A stretch of 39,229 nt of DNA. Origin: Bacillota bacterium (lineage in GTDB: Bacteria; Bacillota; Limnochordia; DTU087). The position numbers were made by a program, and so were the translations under genes. How positions within the stretch are numbered: the stretch's first letter is position 1; each line of letters begins with the position of its first letter. Below the pieces are notes generated by a model that was not told where the DNA came from, made no database searches, and saw only the letters and a list, made by a program, of their open reading frames with translations. The stretch is from the NCBI GenBank assembly GCA_012799135.1, contig JAAZLW010000138.1, positions 1 to 39,229 on the forward strand, read 5' to 3'. Shown in pieces: positions 18,867 to 27,615 of the stretch.

Positions 18867-20117
18867 GTGAAGGTTGTGAATTGGTGGAAACTATACCTGC
18901 TCATCCTGTTGATGATGGCCCTCTTTTTCCCGGCAAGAGGTATTCATATCGCCTTTTATGCTTTGGCCATAGTGTATTGGGGTGGTGGTTGGCTGTTAAG
19001 GTATGCCTTCCAGCGGATGGAGGTTACCCGCTCTACCGAGCGCACCAGGCTTTTCCTGGGCGAAACAGCACAGATAGCGGTTACCTTCCGCAATCATACC
19101 TTGATTCCCTTAGCTTGGCTTTCTGGATACGAGCACTTACCGGTAGCACTGGAAGCAGGTCGAGCTAAGCGGTGGGTAGTATCCTTGGGGCCGTTGGCTA
19201 CAGCTATTGGTAGCTATTCGATCAGTGGGTCTCAAAGGGGACTATATACTGTGGGGCCTCTGGAGATGACTGTGGGAGAGCCCTTGGGTTTGCATCAATT
19301 TTCCGATATCATTCAATCCTATCATGATATAGTGGTATACCCCCGGATTTTCGCCCTCAAAGAACTGGGATTGCCCTCCAAACTGCCTTATGGGAATATG
19401 CGTACTCGGCAGCCGATTTTCCCAGACCCTGCCCGGTTAGCCGGAGTTCGACAATATCAAGATGGTGATAGTCGCCAATCAATTCATTGGAAGCTGACTG
19501 CCCGAACGGGAGAGTTGCAGGTAAAGCAGTTTCAACACACCGTGGCGGTTGATACGGTGATTTTCCTAAATCTTGACGAAGCGGACTATCTCGTCCATAG
19601 TCTCTACGTCGAGAGTGAATTAGCGATCGAAACAGGCGCGAGTCTGGCTAATTATCTGGCACGATCAGGAGAAACCATCGGGTTGGTCTCCAATGCGCAT
19701 TTGCGGCAACAGAGAGCTGAAGTCGGGCTCAATGAGCCAAAGGAAGCCGCTCTGGCTGAGCTGCCCGCAACGCAACCGACTGTAAGGCTGTTGCCCCGAA
19801 AGGGTATGGCTCAACTGATGCGGATTCTGGAAGCTTTAGCTGCTGCTGAATGTCGTTCGGGACTACCTTTTCCAGAGCTTCTCTCCAATGAGGCGAGGAA
19901 TCTAGCCTGGGGTACAACTCTGCTGGTCGTGACACCCATTGATTCGCCAGAACTAATTGAGGTAGCTCTGGCCTTATTGCGCCTGGGGTACCAACTCTCG
20001 ATCTTTGTGGTAGGTCGTACAGTTCAGCACCCTCAACTATTGTATCGCTCCTCACAAGCCAATCTGCAGCTATTTCGGGTAACCAAAGGCGAGACTATAA
20101 CCTGGGGGATCAGATAG
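18867..20117 (+). CDS. DUF58 domain-containing membrane protein
   Basis: Two N-terminal TMs; FPDPARLAGVRQYQDGDSRQSIHWKLTARTGELQVKQF is DUF58-typical. GTG start. Confidence 0.9.
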   Translation: MKVVNWWKLYLLILLMMALFFPARGIHIAFYALAIVYWGGGWLLRYAFQRMEVTRSTERTRLFLGETAQIAVTFRNHTLIPLAWLSGYEHLPVALEAGRAKRWVVSLGPLATAIGSYSISGSQRGLYTVGPLEMTVGEPLGLHQFSDIIQSYHDIVVYPRIFALKELGLPSKLPYGNMRTRQPIFPDPARLAGVRQYQDGDSRQSIHWKLTARTGELQVKQFQHTVAVDTVIFLNLDEADYLVHSLYVESELAIETGASLANYLARSGETIGLVSNAHLRQQRAEVGLNEPKEAALAELPATQPTVRLLPRKGMAQLMRILEALAAAECRSGLPFPELLSNEARNLAWGTTLLVVTPIDSPELIEVALALLRLGYQLSIFVVGRTVQHPQLLYRSSQANLQLFRVTKGETITWGIR

Positions 20118-20205
20118 AATAGGATCCTTTAGGGACTTGCGATGTGGAAAAGCACCAAGAGCACCTTGAAGCTGTAGACAAACCGGCGGAGAAAGAAGGG
20201 GCAAA

Positions 20206-21852
20206 ATGCAAGAGAAACATAGCGATGCCGATATAGATAGAATACTCAAATTGGTCAGGCAGCAGGGCCATTGGCTGGAGAGATTCATTCTCCCTGGGCT
20301 AGCCGGTATCTTTACGATTAGCCTATTGGTATTGGCCCGGCAGTACCTGGCTGTTCTTGCTCCTAGGATTACTGTACCCGGTTGGGTAATGATGGTAGGG
20401 GCGATTGCGGCCATCGAAAGCATCTATGCTGCCGGCTTTCATTTGCGGATGCGAACTCCGATGAGCTTGCGAATTGCCGAATTTGCTGTGGTGCTGGGTT
20501 TGGTATATGCAGGGCTGCGGGCCGGGGGAGTAGGACACGAAGCGCCTTTTTTCTCCTCGGTGATCTGGCGTGATCCGCAGATCCTTGTACCACTACTACT
20601 GGTGGCAGGTGCTTGGACTTTGGCAAGAGGCTATGGTCAGACTTTTGTATGGTTAGGAGACATAGCCAGGGAAGTGGGTGACCAGGGAGCTGCCACCTTT
20701 TCCTGGGAAACCGAATCCTATCTCTCAGATTTCCAGGTTAGTAGTGGGCGGGCCCGGGCAGTTGGTTACTTTACCCGCAGATTCCTGTTCTATGTCTGCC
20801 TAGCTTGTCTGTGTAAGGCGGTAATCATTGAAAGTTTTTCAGACAGGCTAGGACCCTTGGTGCATTGGAATAGTATGACTAACGTAGCTACAGTAAGTCT
20901 GCTGGCTTCGGGTATGTTGCTACAAGCCTGTGTGTACCTTTATCGTTTGCGGGTAATCTGGCAAGAAGTGGGGGTGCCGGTGTGTGCTGATTTGCCGCGT
21001 CAGTGGCTATGGAGCAGTCTGGTATCTGTCGGTCTGGTGCTTGTGGTTGCAGTCGTTCTCCCAGCAGGGCTATCACCCCTGAATTTCAGTGACACCATGG
21101 AGATGCTGGCTCGGTGGATGGGGGCAGGGATGGAATTCTCTTTGCCTCAGTCACATCATGATGGTGGCACTGGATATCTATCACCAGCGGCCAGGATGGG
21201 CCCTCCAGAGGTCGGTACGTTCAGCTGGTTGGTAGCCATCCTGTATTTTGCCATGTCGGCTATACTAGTTCTCTTGGCAGTCGGAGCCATAGCTGCGTTG
21301 ATCGGTTTAGTGCTCTTAACGTTCTTCAAGGGCGAGTGGGAGAAGCTGCATGGATTAGCTCGGTTCCCGATCTATATCTACCTTTGGCTGAGGGAGACTG
21401 CCAGGCAGTTAATCAGTTTGCTTGCTGCCGGTGCCAGAAGAGGCCAGCAGCTTTACCGCAGACTGAAAGAAGCAAGACCGACATTGCCGATCGGTAAGGA
21501 TACCGAAAAAATGTTGTCGGAAAGGATGCCTCCTTCAGCTGCTGCACTATATATTCGCCACTTATATGCTTTACTCATAGAAGCTACCGGTCGGTATGGC
21601 CTAGGGCCTCATACCGGTCAAACAGCTCTGGAGTATTCTGTAGGTCTGGGCAGCCGGCTAGATGGGGCCCAGGAAGAGCTGGAATTACTGACTGACTATT
21701 ATCTACAGGCTCGATACAGTAGGTATGGTTTTTCTGCGGGGATTCGGCCGGTTGTCGACAGTCTCTGGAAGAGCGTCATGGCAGCCGTCGACAGGTGGCG
21801 GGAGAAAGAAGTTGCCGAAACAAGCGAGGGCGATGCTGACGAGATTAACTGA
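20206..21852 (+). CDS. Multi-TM protein with C-terminal DUF4129-like domain
   Basis: Multiple hydrophobic segments; C-terminus IRHLYALLIEATGRYGLGPHTGQTALEYSVGL..LTDYYLQARYSRYGFS resembles DUF4129. Lies between DUF58 and MoxR genes. Confidence 0.75.
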   Translation: MQEKHSDADIDRILKLVRQQGHWLERFILPGLAGIFTISLLVLARQYLAVLAPRITVPGWVMMVGAIAAIESIYAAGFHLRMRTPMSLRIAEFAVVLGLVYAGLRAGGVGHEAPFFSSVIWRDPQILVPLLLVAGAWTLARGYGQTFVWLGDIAREVGDQGAATFSWETESYLSDFQVSSGRARAVGYFTRRFLFYVCLACLCKAVIIESFSDRLGPLVHWNSMTNVATVSLLASGMLLQACVYLYRLRVIWQEVGVPVCADLPRQWLWSSLVSVGLVLVVAVVLPAGLSPLNFSDTMEMLARWMGAGMEFSLPQSHHDGGTGYLSPAARMGPPEVGTFSWLVAILYFAMSAILVLLAVGAIAALIGLVLLTFFKGEWEKLHGLARFPIYIYLWLRETARQLISLLAAGARRGQQLYRRLKEARPTLPIGKDTEKMLSERMPPSAAALYIRHLYALLIEATGRYGLGPHTGQTALEYSVGLGSRLDGAQEELELLTDYYLQARYSRYGFSAGIRPVVDSLWKSVMAAVDRWREKEVAETSEGDADEIN

Positions 21853-22877
21853 TGTGCAGGAAACGGAAGGGAGTGTGCTGGGATTTGAGAGATGAAGCAC
21901 GTGGTGCAACCACATTAGATGTCGAAGCTGTAGCTTCACTTTGTCAACAGATCACAAGGAATGTAGGCCAGGTCATAGTCGGTAAAGCCGATGCTGTGGA
22001 ATTGATGCTCCTGGCTCTGCTCAGTGAAGGCCATGTGTTGGTTGAAGATGTGCCAGGTGTGGGCAAGACTATTCTGGCTCGGGCGATGGCCATATCCTTG
22101 GGGTGTAGTTTTGGGCGGATTCAATGTACTCCTGATCTCCTGCCTTCAGATGTGACCGGTGTTTCAGTCTATGATCCATCAAGTGGGCAATTTGTCTTCC
22201 GCCCTGGCCCGGTAGTGTCACAGATCCTGCTGGCTGATGAGATCAACCGAGCTACACCTAGAACCCAATCGAGCTTGCTGGAGTGCATGGCAGAAGGTCA
22301 GATCACTGTTGATGGCAAGACACGGCGCCTGCCCCGGCCCTTTCTGGTCATGGCTACTCAAAATCCGATCGAGTATGAAGGCACTTTTCCCCTACCTGAG
22401 GCACAGTTGGATCGGTTCTTTCTACGGCTTAAGCTGGGGTATCCCGACGAAACAGAGGAGAGTGAGATCCTCCTACGTCTGCAATATGATCATCCTATCG
22501 ATGCGATCGAGGCTTGCACCGAGCCGGAGACTTTCGTTAGAATGCAAGAGGCCATCAAGGGGATCTATGTTGAGGATTCGGTAAGGGAGTACATTGTCCG
22601 ACTGACCGGAGCAACTCGCCGCCATAGTGATGTGGTCCTAGGAGCAAGCCCCCGAGGTTCGTTGGCTCTGTTTCGGGCAGGCCAAGCCTTGGCAGCATTG
22701 CGGGGTCGTGATTACGTCCTCCCGGATGACATAAAACATGTGGCGATTCCAGTATTAGGTCATCGTCTAATTCTGAAGCCAGAAAGCCAGTTGAGGGGTA
22801 GAGCTCCCGAACACGTAATTCAGGAGCTTCTCCATTCGACAGCTGTTAAGTTCGAAGAGATAGACAATGGAACCTAA
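21852..22877 (+). CDS. MoxR-family AAA+ ATPase
   Basis: EGHVLVEDVPGVGKTILARAMA, GRIQCTPDLLPSDVTGVSVYD, LLADEINRATPRTQSSLLECMAEGQ, MATQNPIEYEGTFPLPEAQLDRF. Confidence 0.97.
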   Translation: MCRKRKGVCWDLRDEARGATTLDVEAVASLCQQITRNVGQVIVGKADAVELMLLALLSEGHVLVEDVPGVGKTILARAMAISLGCSFGRIQCTPDLLPSDVTGVSVYDPSSGQFVFRPGPVVSQILLADEINRATPRTQSSLLECMAEGQITVDGKTRRLPRPFLVMATQNPIEYEGTFPLPEAQLDRFFLRLKLGYPDETEESEILLRLQYDHPIDAIEACTEPETFVRMQEAIKGIYVEDSVREYIVRLTGATRRHSDVVLGASPRGSLALFRAGQALAALRGRDYVLPDDIKHVAIPVLGHRLILKPESQLRGRAPEHVIQELLHSTAVKFEEIDNGT

Positions 22878-22884
22878 TTGGCCA

Positions 22885-24327
22885 TCAATTCAGTAGGGGC
22901 ATGATCTGTGTGATGGCAGGCTCGATTACCCCGAGAATCAGCTCACAGCCGCAGCCCAGCAAGAGACTCCCACTCAAGAGCAAGATGGCCGTCATCTTAG
23001 TTCCCAGTGGAGGCGACCGAAAAGTCCTACAGGAGTCAGTGGGTTGGGTGGGTTCCTTTCGGTGGGGCCCCTGCATGATGCCGGCTAGGAACCTAGCATA
23101 ATCAATGGCGATGAAAAAGAGGGCGACGATGATCGCCAAAGACACTCGGGGAAAGCCGCCAGAGGCTGTAGAAAATACAAGCAAGAGGCCAATGAAACCA
23201 GGAAAACCCGGTAGACGTAGTTGTTGAGCAGCTTCCAAACCATAAAGGACTAAAGGCCATCCTTGGAGACTAGTCTGGCCAGATGTCAAGTGAGTCAATG
23301 TGAGAGAGAAGGCCATAGCCGTCCCGAGGGCCAGGAGAGTATAAAGGGAACCGGTGAACGCCTCCATGGTGTTGGAGGCCATCCCCAGAAGCGCAATCCC
23401 TGTATATACCATACTCTGATAGGCCGCCTTCTGATTACGCTCCTCGGCGCCTAAGGCTGCCAATGCGCCGAAAATCAGGTTGACTGCTCCTGCCGCAGCC
23501 AGAACCAGTGTGAAGGCTATCATTGCATCAGGTAAGAGCATCAGGGCAAAGCGCAAGAGGGTATAGACTCCTAGTGGCATAAAACCCCCCATAAGGAGTA
23601 TCCCGGCAGATACAGGCAAATGGCCAATAGTCAGTCTCAACCATATTTGAAAAGGGAAAATAGGAATTCGCAGGGCACACCCGACAAAGATGGCTAGAAA
23701 AACCCACCATTGCGTATTCGGATCCAAATGGGTGATGATGGTATTGGCTAGGTCTTCAGCGGCTAAGGCCGGAGTATCAATCGAGGAGGAGAGGATCAGA
23801 AGACCAACTCCTAGAGCCACAATACTGACTAGGCCAGATAGCAAGTAGGAGCGAGCTGCGGTTAGTTTCTCGGGTTTAGTGGATGGCTCCATCAATAAGT
23901 ATATGGGTACCGTTGTCGCTGCCCAAAACATGAGGAAGAGTACATAGTCCTGTGCCAGAAACCCACCGATGAGGGTAGCTTCCCAGATTAGGAGTAGCAT
24001 GGATTTCTTTTTCAGATTCTCCCCCGGTACCGGCGGGATCAGGTTGACTACAACAGTGAGAAACGTCACCATGGTGATGAATGGAAGGTTAACACCATCG
24101 AGTCTCAATGCATAAGAAACACCTAACGAAGGTATCCATTCTTTTCTTTCCAGGATCGAGAGGATTGGCTCTTGGGCTGAGAACATGGGCCAGGTCAGCA
24201 ATACCATGATCAAAGGCACAAGCGAGACCGCTATGTTTAGCTTATAGAGGAGTTTTTGATTATCCTTCGGTATGAATATCAGCAGTAAAGCTGCGACCCC
24301 CGGGAAAAGCATTAGTGTCGTTAACAC
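22885..24327 (-). CDS. NuoM/MrpD-like proton-translocating membrane subunit
   Basis: 480 aa, about 13-14 TMs; LRLDGVNLPFITMVTFLTVVVNL, LLLIWEATLIGGFLAQDYVLFLMFWAATTVPIYLLM, PIFPFQIWLRLTIGHLPVSAGILLMGGFMPLGVYTLLRF. Confidence 0.88.
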   Translation of the reverse strand: MLTTLMLFPGVAALLLIFIPKDNQKLLYKLNIAVSLVPLIMVLLTWPMFSAQEPILSILERKEWIPSLGVSYALRLDGVNLPFITMVTFLTVVVNLIPPVPGENLKKKSMLLLIWEATLIGGFLAQDYVLFLMFWAATTVPIYLLMEPSTKPEKLTAARSYLLSGLVSIVALGVGLLILSSSIDTPALAAEDLANTIITHLDPNTQWWVFLAIFVGCALRIPIFPFQIWLRLTIGHLPVSAGILLMGGFMPLGVYTLLRFALMLLPDAMIAFTLVLAAAGAVNLIFGALAALGAEERNQKAAYQSMVYTGIALLGMASNTMEAFTGSLYTLLALGTAMAFSLTLTHLTSGQTSLQGWPLVLYGLEAAQQLRLPGFPGFIGLLLVFSTASGGFPRVSLAIIVALFFIAIDYARFLAGIMQGPHRKEPTQPTDSCRTFRSPPLGTKMTAILLLSGSLLLGCGCELILGVIEPAITQIMPLLN

Positions 24328-24393
24328 AGGGATGACCTCCTGTCATTCTGCAAAATATACACAAAGTGAGCAAGCCGATCTGGGCAAAACACC

Positions 24394-24783
24394 TCACTTC
24401 TTGAAAATGAACCGATACAGGCTTTTGGGGGCTGTATGGGCTGCCAAGAGATACTGCTCGAGATCTCGGTAAAGCTGGATTAAGTGGGTCTCAAACTCAA
24501 TACAGGCAGCGCCAAGAGTATCTAGAGAGGTTATAAATAGATCCACTGCTCCCAGGCCGGTTTTCTTATCCCAGTCAAAGACAACCTTGCCCATACGAGG
24601 CAAGACCACAAGTGGATGCCACACTGTGTGTTTGGTTTGGGCGCCTCGGAACCAACGGTAAAAGAGGTAAACCACGACCATGAGCGAGGTGATGATGCCC
24701 ATAGTTCGCATCGGGTTTGAGGTAAATGACCAATACGTATGGGCAAGAATTGCATCAGTGTTGATTTGCCACAGGACCCGCAT
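24394..24783 (-). CDS. Small membrane protein, putative partner of the NuoM-like protein
   Basis: 129 aa from ATG 24783 (AAAGGAG upstream); one TM (MGIITSLMVVVYLFYRWF) then an amphipathic helical tail; same strand, 66 bp upstream of the NuoM-like gene. Confidence 0.7.
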   Translation of the reverse strand: MRVLWQINTDAILAHTYWSFTSNPMRTMGIITSLMVVVYLFYRWFRGAQTKHTVWHPLVVLPRMGKVVFDWDKKTGLGAVDLFITSLDTLGAACIEFETHLIQLYRDLEQYLLAAHTAPKSLYRFIFKK

Positions 24784-24950
24784 AACGTCTCCTTTCTCGT
24801 GCAATGCCGGATTTGTCACTGCCTATTAGTAGATGGTTCACCAGAAGCCGTCTTATCCCTGCTAGAGCAGGGGCCTCTTTGTTTGGCGGTCATCAGGAGT
24901 ATACCTGACTGTGCAGGAGTTTGTCGAAACTAGCAGAAGTAGTTAGGGCA

Positions 24951-24990
24951 CCAAATCCACCGTTATCTGCTATGGGCTGGTGGATTTTGG
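24951..24990. promoter_or_regulatory. Inverted repeat upstream of rimO
   Basis: CCAAATCCACC ... GGTGGATTTTGG (11-bp arms, one bulge). Confidence 0.5.
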
Positions 24991-25013
24991 CCAAAGAAAC
25001 GGGTGAGAGCTGA

Positions 25014-26408
25014 TTGACAGAGGGAAATACTTTACGGGATGAGGCTCGCAAAGCACCGATGCAAGCTTTAAGAGTAGGCATGATCTCTTTAGGCTGTGCC
25101 AAGAACCTCGTTGATAGTGAGCTAATGTTAGGCAGCCTACAAGAGGCTGGCTATGAGATAACCCCTCTGCCTGGAGAGGCCGAGGTGATTATCATTAATA
25201 CCTGCGGGTTTATCGGGCCCGCCAAGGAAGAGTCCATTGATACCATTCTGGAAATGGCTGAGTATAAACAGCATGGCCGATGTCGAGCCCTGATCGTCAC
25301 AGGATGTCTTAGCCAGAGGTATAGCCAGGAATTGATGCAGGAGATGCCGGAAATCGATGGTATGCTAGGGACCGGTGAGCTAGATCGACTGCCAGAGCTA
25401 CTTCGGGCTGTGTTGCAGGGTAAGCGACCCATTTTTGTAGGACAGCCCGGGTTCAACTATGACGCCCAACAGCCCCGGCTGGTGACAACCCCTCCCCATA
25501 GTGTATATGTAAAGATCGCCGAAGGATGCAGCCACAACTGTGCCTATTGCGTGATTCCCGCAATTAGGGGACCCTATCGAAGCAGACCCATGGCCAGTGT
25601 CTTAGCGGAAGCTGAGGAACTTGCCATCCGTGGCGCCAAGGAGCTGATTCTGATCGCTCAAGATGCCAGTGCTTACGGCAAGGATCTACCCGGCCACCCC
25701 GGCCTGTCAGAGTTGCTGGATGGATTATCTGAGCTGCCGGGGATACAGTGGCTGCGAGTTTTGTATACATACCCCACCACTTTTTCACCTCGCTTGATCG
25801 AGGAGTTTGCCCAAAATCCCAAGGTTTGTCACTATGTGGATCTGCCTTTGCAGCATGCCTGCAATGATACACTGATCAGGATGGGAAGAGGCCCAGTAGC
25901 CAAAGCGCAAAGGCGTCTCGTCCAAGAGCTGCGTCGGGCTATGCCAGATGTGGCTTTGAGGAGCTCGTTTATTGTGGGCTTCCCCGGCGAAACGGAAGCG
26001 GAGTTTCAGGAGTTGCTAGATTTTCTGGAGGAAATCAGATTTGACCATGTGGGCATTTTTGCCTTTTCTCCGGAAGAAGGTTCTCGGGCTGCGAAACTGC
26101 CAAACCAGATACCCGAGTCAGTCAAAGAAGAGCGGCATCGGCAAGCCATGCTACTACAGCAACAGATCACACGAGAAAAAAACAAAGCCCATGTCGGCAA
26201 AGTATACCAAGTCCTGATCGATGGACCTTCAGAAGAGACAGAGCTAGTCTTAGTTGCCCGTTCCCAGTATCAAGCACCTGATGTGGATGGCGTGATCTAT
26301 CTAGGTAACCGTTGGCTCCCGGCAGGGGAGTTGGCACGGGCTCGGATTACCGAGAGTTATACTTATGACTTGGTGGCAGAGATCTTGGATGAAGGGAGTG
26401 AGGGATGA
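25014..26408 (+). CDS. rimO: Ribosomal protein S12 methylthiotransferase RimO
   Basis: VGMISLGCAKNLVDSELMLG, IIINTCGFIGPAKEESID, VTGCLSQRY, radical-SAM CSHNCAYCVIPAIRGPYRSR, C-terminal TRAM. Start may instead be ATG 25059. Confidence 0.96.
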   Translation: MTEGNTLRDEARKAPMQALRVGMISLGCAKNLVDSELMLGSLQEAGYEITPLPGEAEVIIINTCGFIGPAKEESIDTILEMAEYKQHGRCRALIVTGCLSQRYSQELMQEMPEIDGMLGTGELDRLPELLRAVLQGKRPIFVGQPGFNYDAQQPRLVTTPPHSVYVKIAEGCSHNCAYCVIPAIRGPYRSRPMASVLAEAEELAIRGAKELILIAQDASAYGKDLPGHPGLSELLDGLSELPGIQWLRVLYTYPTTFSPRLIEEFAQNPKVCHYVDLPLQHACNDTLIRMGRGPVAKAQRRLVQELRRAMPDVALRSSFIVGFPGETEAEFQELLDFLEEIRFDHVGIFAFSPEEGSRAAKLPNQIPESVKEERHRQAMLLQQQITREKNKAHVGKVYQVLIDGPSEETELVLVARSQYQAPDVDGVIYLGNRWLPAGELARARITESYTYDLVAEILDEGSEG

Positions 26409-26926
26409 TGCGGCGATTGACCCTAGCGACAGCCATCACCTTTATACGGATTTTGCTCATCCCTGTTTTCATGTTTTTGGTTTCCAGTTCACTACCCTAT
26501 GGTGACACTGCTGCTGCCGTAATCTTCGCGATTGCAGCCCTTACTGACAGCCTGGATGGATATGCAGCCAGGATTCGCAAGGAGGTCACCCGCTTTGGGC
26601 AATTGGTAGATCCTTTGGCCGACAAGCTCTTGGTAACAGCTGCCTTGTTCACCTTGGTGGAAATGGGACGGGTTTCATCTTGGATTGCTGTTCTGATTGT
26701 TGGTCGCGAATTTGCCGTATCCGGGTTGAGGATCGTAGCCGCGGTAGAAGGTATCGTCATTGCTGCCAGCCCCTTGGCCAAGGTGAAAACGACCCTGCAG
26801 ATGGTCGCTATCGTGGCTCTACTCCTGCAATGGCCCTTTGGGTTAGTGTTAATGTGGATAGCTACTGTGGTCACCTTCCTTTCCGGGTTGGACTATTTCT
26901 ACCGCGCCCGCGGCCTATTTGGCTAA
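26405..26926 (+). CDS. pgsA: CDP-diacylglycerol--glycerol-3-phosphate 3-phosphatidyltransferase
   Basis: CDP-alcohol phosphotransferase motif (DSLDGYAARIRKEVTRFGQLVDPLADK); overlaps the rimO stop by 4 nt. Confidence 0.95.
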   Translation: MMRRLTLATAITFIRILLIPVFMFLVSSSLPYGDTAAAVIFAIAALTDSLDGYAARIRKEVTRFGQLVDPLADKLLVTAALFTLVEMGRVSSWIAVLIVGREFAVSGLRIVAAVEGIVIAASPLAKVKTTLQMVAIVALLLQWPFGLVLMWIATVVTFLSGLDYFYRARGLFG

Positions 26927-27042
26927 CCTCACCTTCACCGAAGCATCGTTCCCGGCTGACTTTCGTTTGGTCGCAAAGCTTCACTGCCCGGTTTTAGTCC
27001 CTCTGGTAGGTATTACATGTCTTCAGGCCCCTGTCCCCATGT

Positions 27043-27048
27043 TATAAT
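27043..27048 (+). promoter_or_regulatory. Perfect -10 element upstream of the small protein/FtsH-like operon
   Basis: TATAAT at 27043-27048; -35 weak. Confidence 0.5.
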
Positions 27049-27072
27049 GGCTTACAGGTGGGAGGGGGCACT

Positions 27073-27615
27073 ATGGGGAAGATCCGAATTCCGGTTGTGA
27101 TCATGATTTTTGCGATTTCACTGACCCTGCTACTGCTCGGTCAGCATTTTATCTTTAGGAAACATAATCTTAGCAGTCTAGAAGCTGAGTTCATGGATAT
27201 CTCAGGAGTAAAGGCCGCTCGGGTTAACTCCGGCCCCGACGGTCTTAACGTGGTTGTGGGTCTGGAGAATACAATTGAACTAAAAACACTACATGACCAG
27301 ATGGTGAGATTGGCGAAACAGGCGGGGATACCGGCAGACCGGATTACTATCCAAGATGCAAGGGGCCCGATTCTTTCACAAGCGCTATATGCTATTCACT
27401 ACTCCGTAGAGGAAGGGATTGCTACGGGCCACTTTCAGCTGATGGCAGGGACTGTTAGTGAAGAGCTGGCTAGGCGCGATATAGAGGATTTCAAGATCTG
27501 GGTGGAACCCGGATTTGTGTACTTGGAGATGCACTATGGGCCGGAACATCTTTACCAGGTGTTTCCTCGCCAGGGTTTGGAAGTAGTGCGGGGGAGCACC
27601 GTTGAGGAAGGGTGA
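27073..27615 (+). CDS. Single-TM membrane protein of unknown function coupled to the FtsH-like gene
   Basis: MGKIRIPVVIMIFAISLTLLLLGQHFIF TM then about 150 aa; ATG 27073 follows GGGAGGGGG (ORF track starts at 27058). Stop overlaps the next start (GTGA). Confidence 0.8.
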   Translation: MGKIRIPVVIMIFAISLTLLLLGQHFIFRKHNLSSLEAEFMDISGVKAARVNSGPDGLNVVVGLENTIELKTLHDQMVRLAKQAGIPADRITIQDARGPILSQALYAIHYSVEEGIATGHFQLMAGTVSEELARRDIEDFKIWVEPGFVYLEMHYGPEHLYQVFPRQGLEVVRGSTVEEG

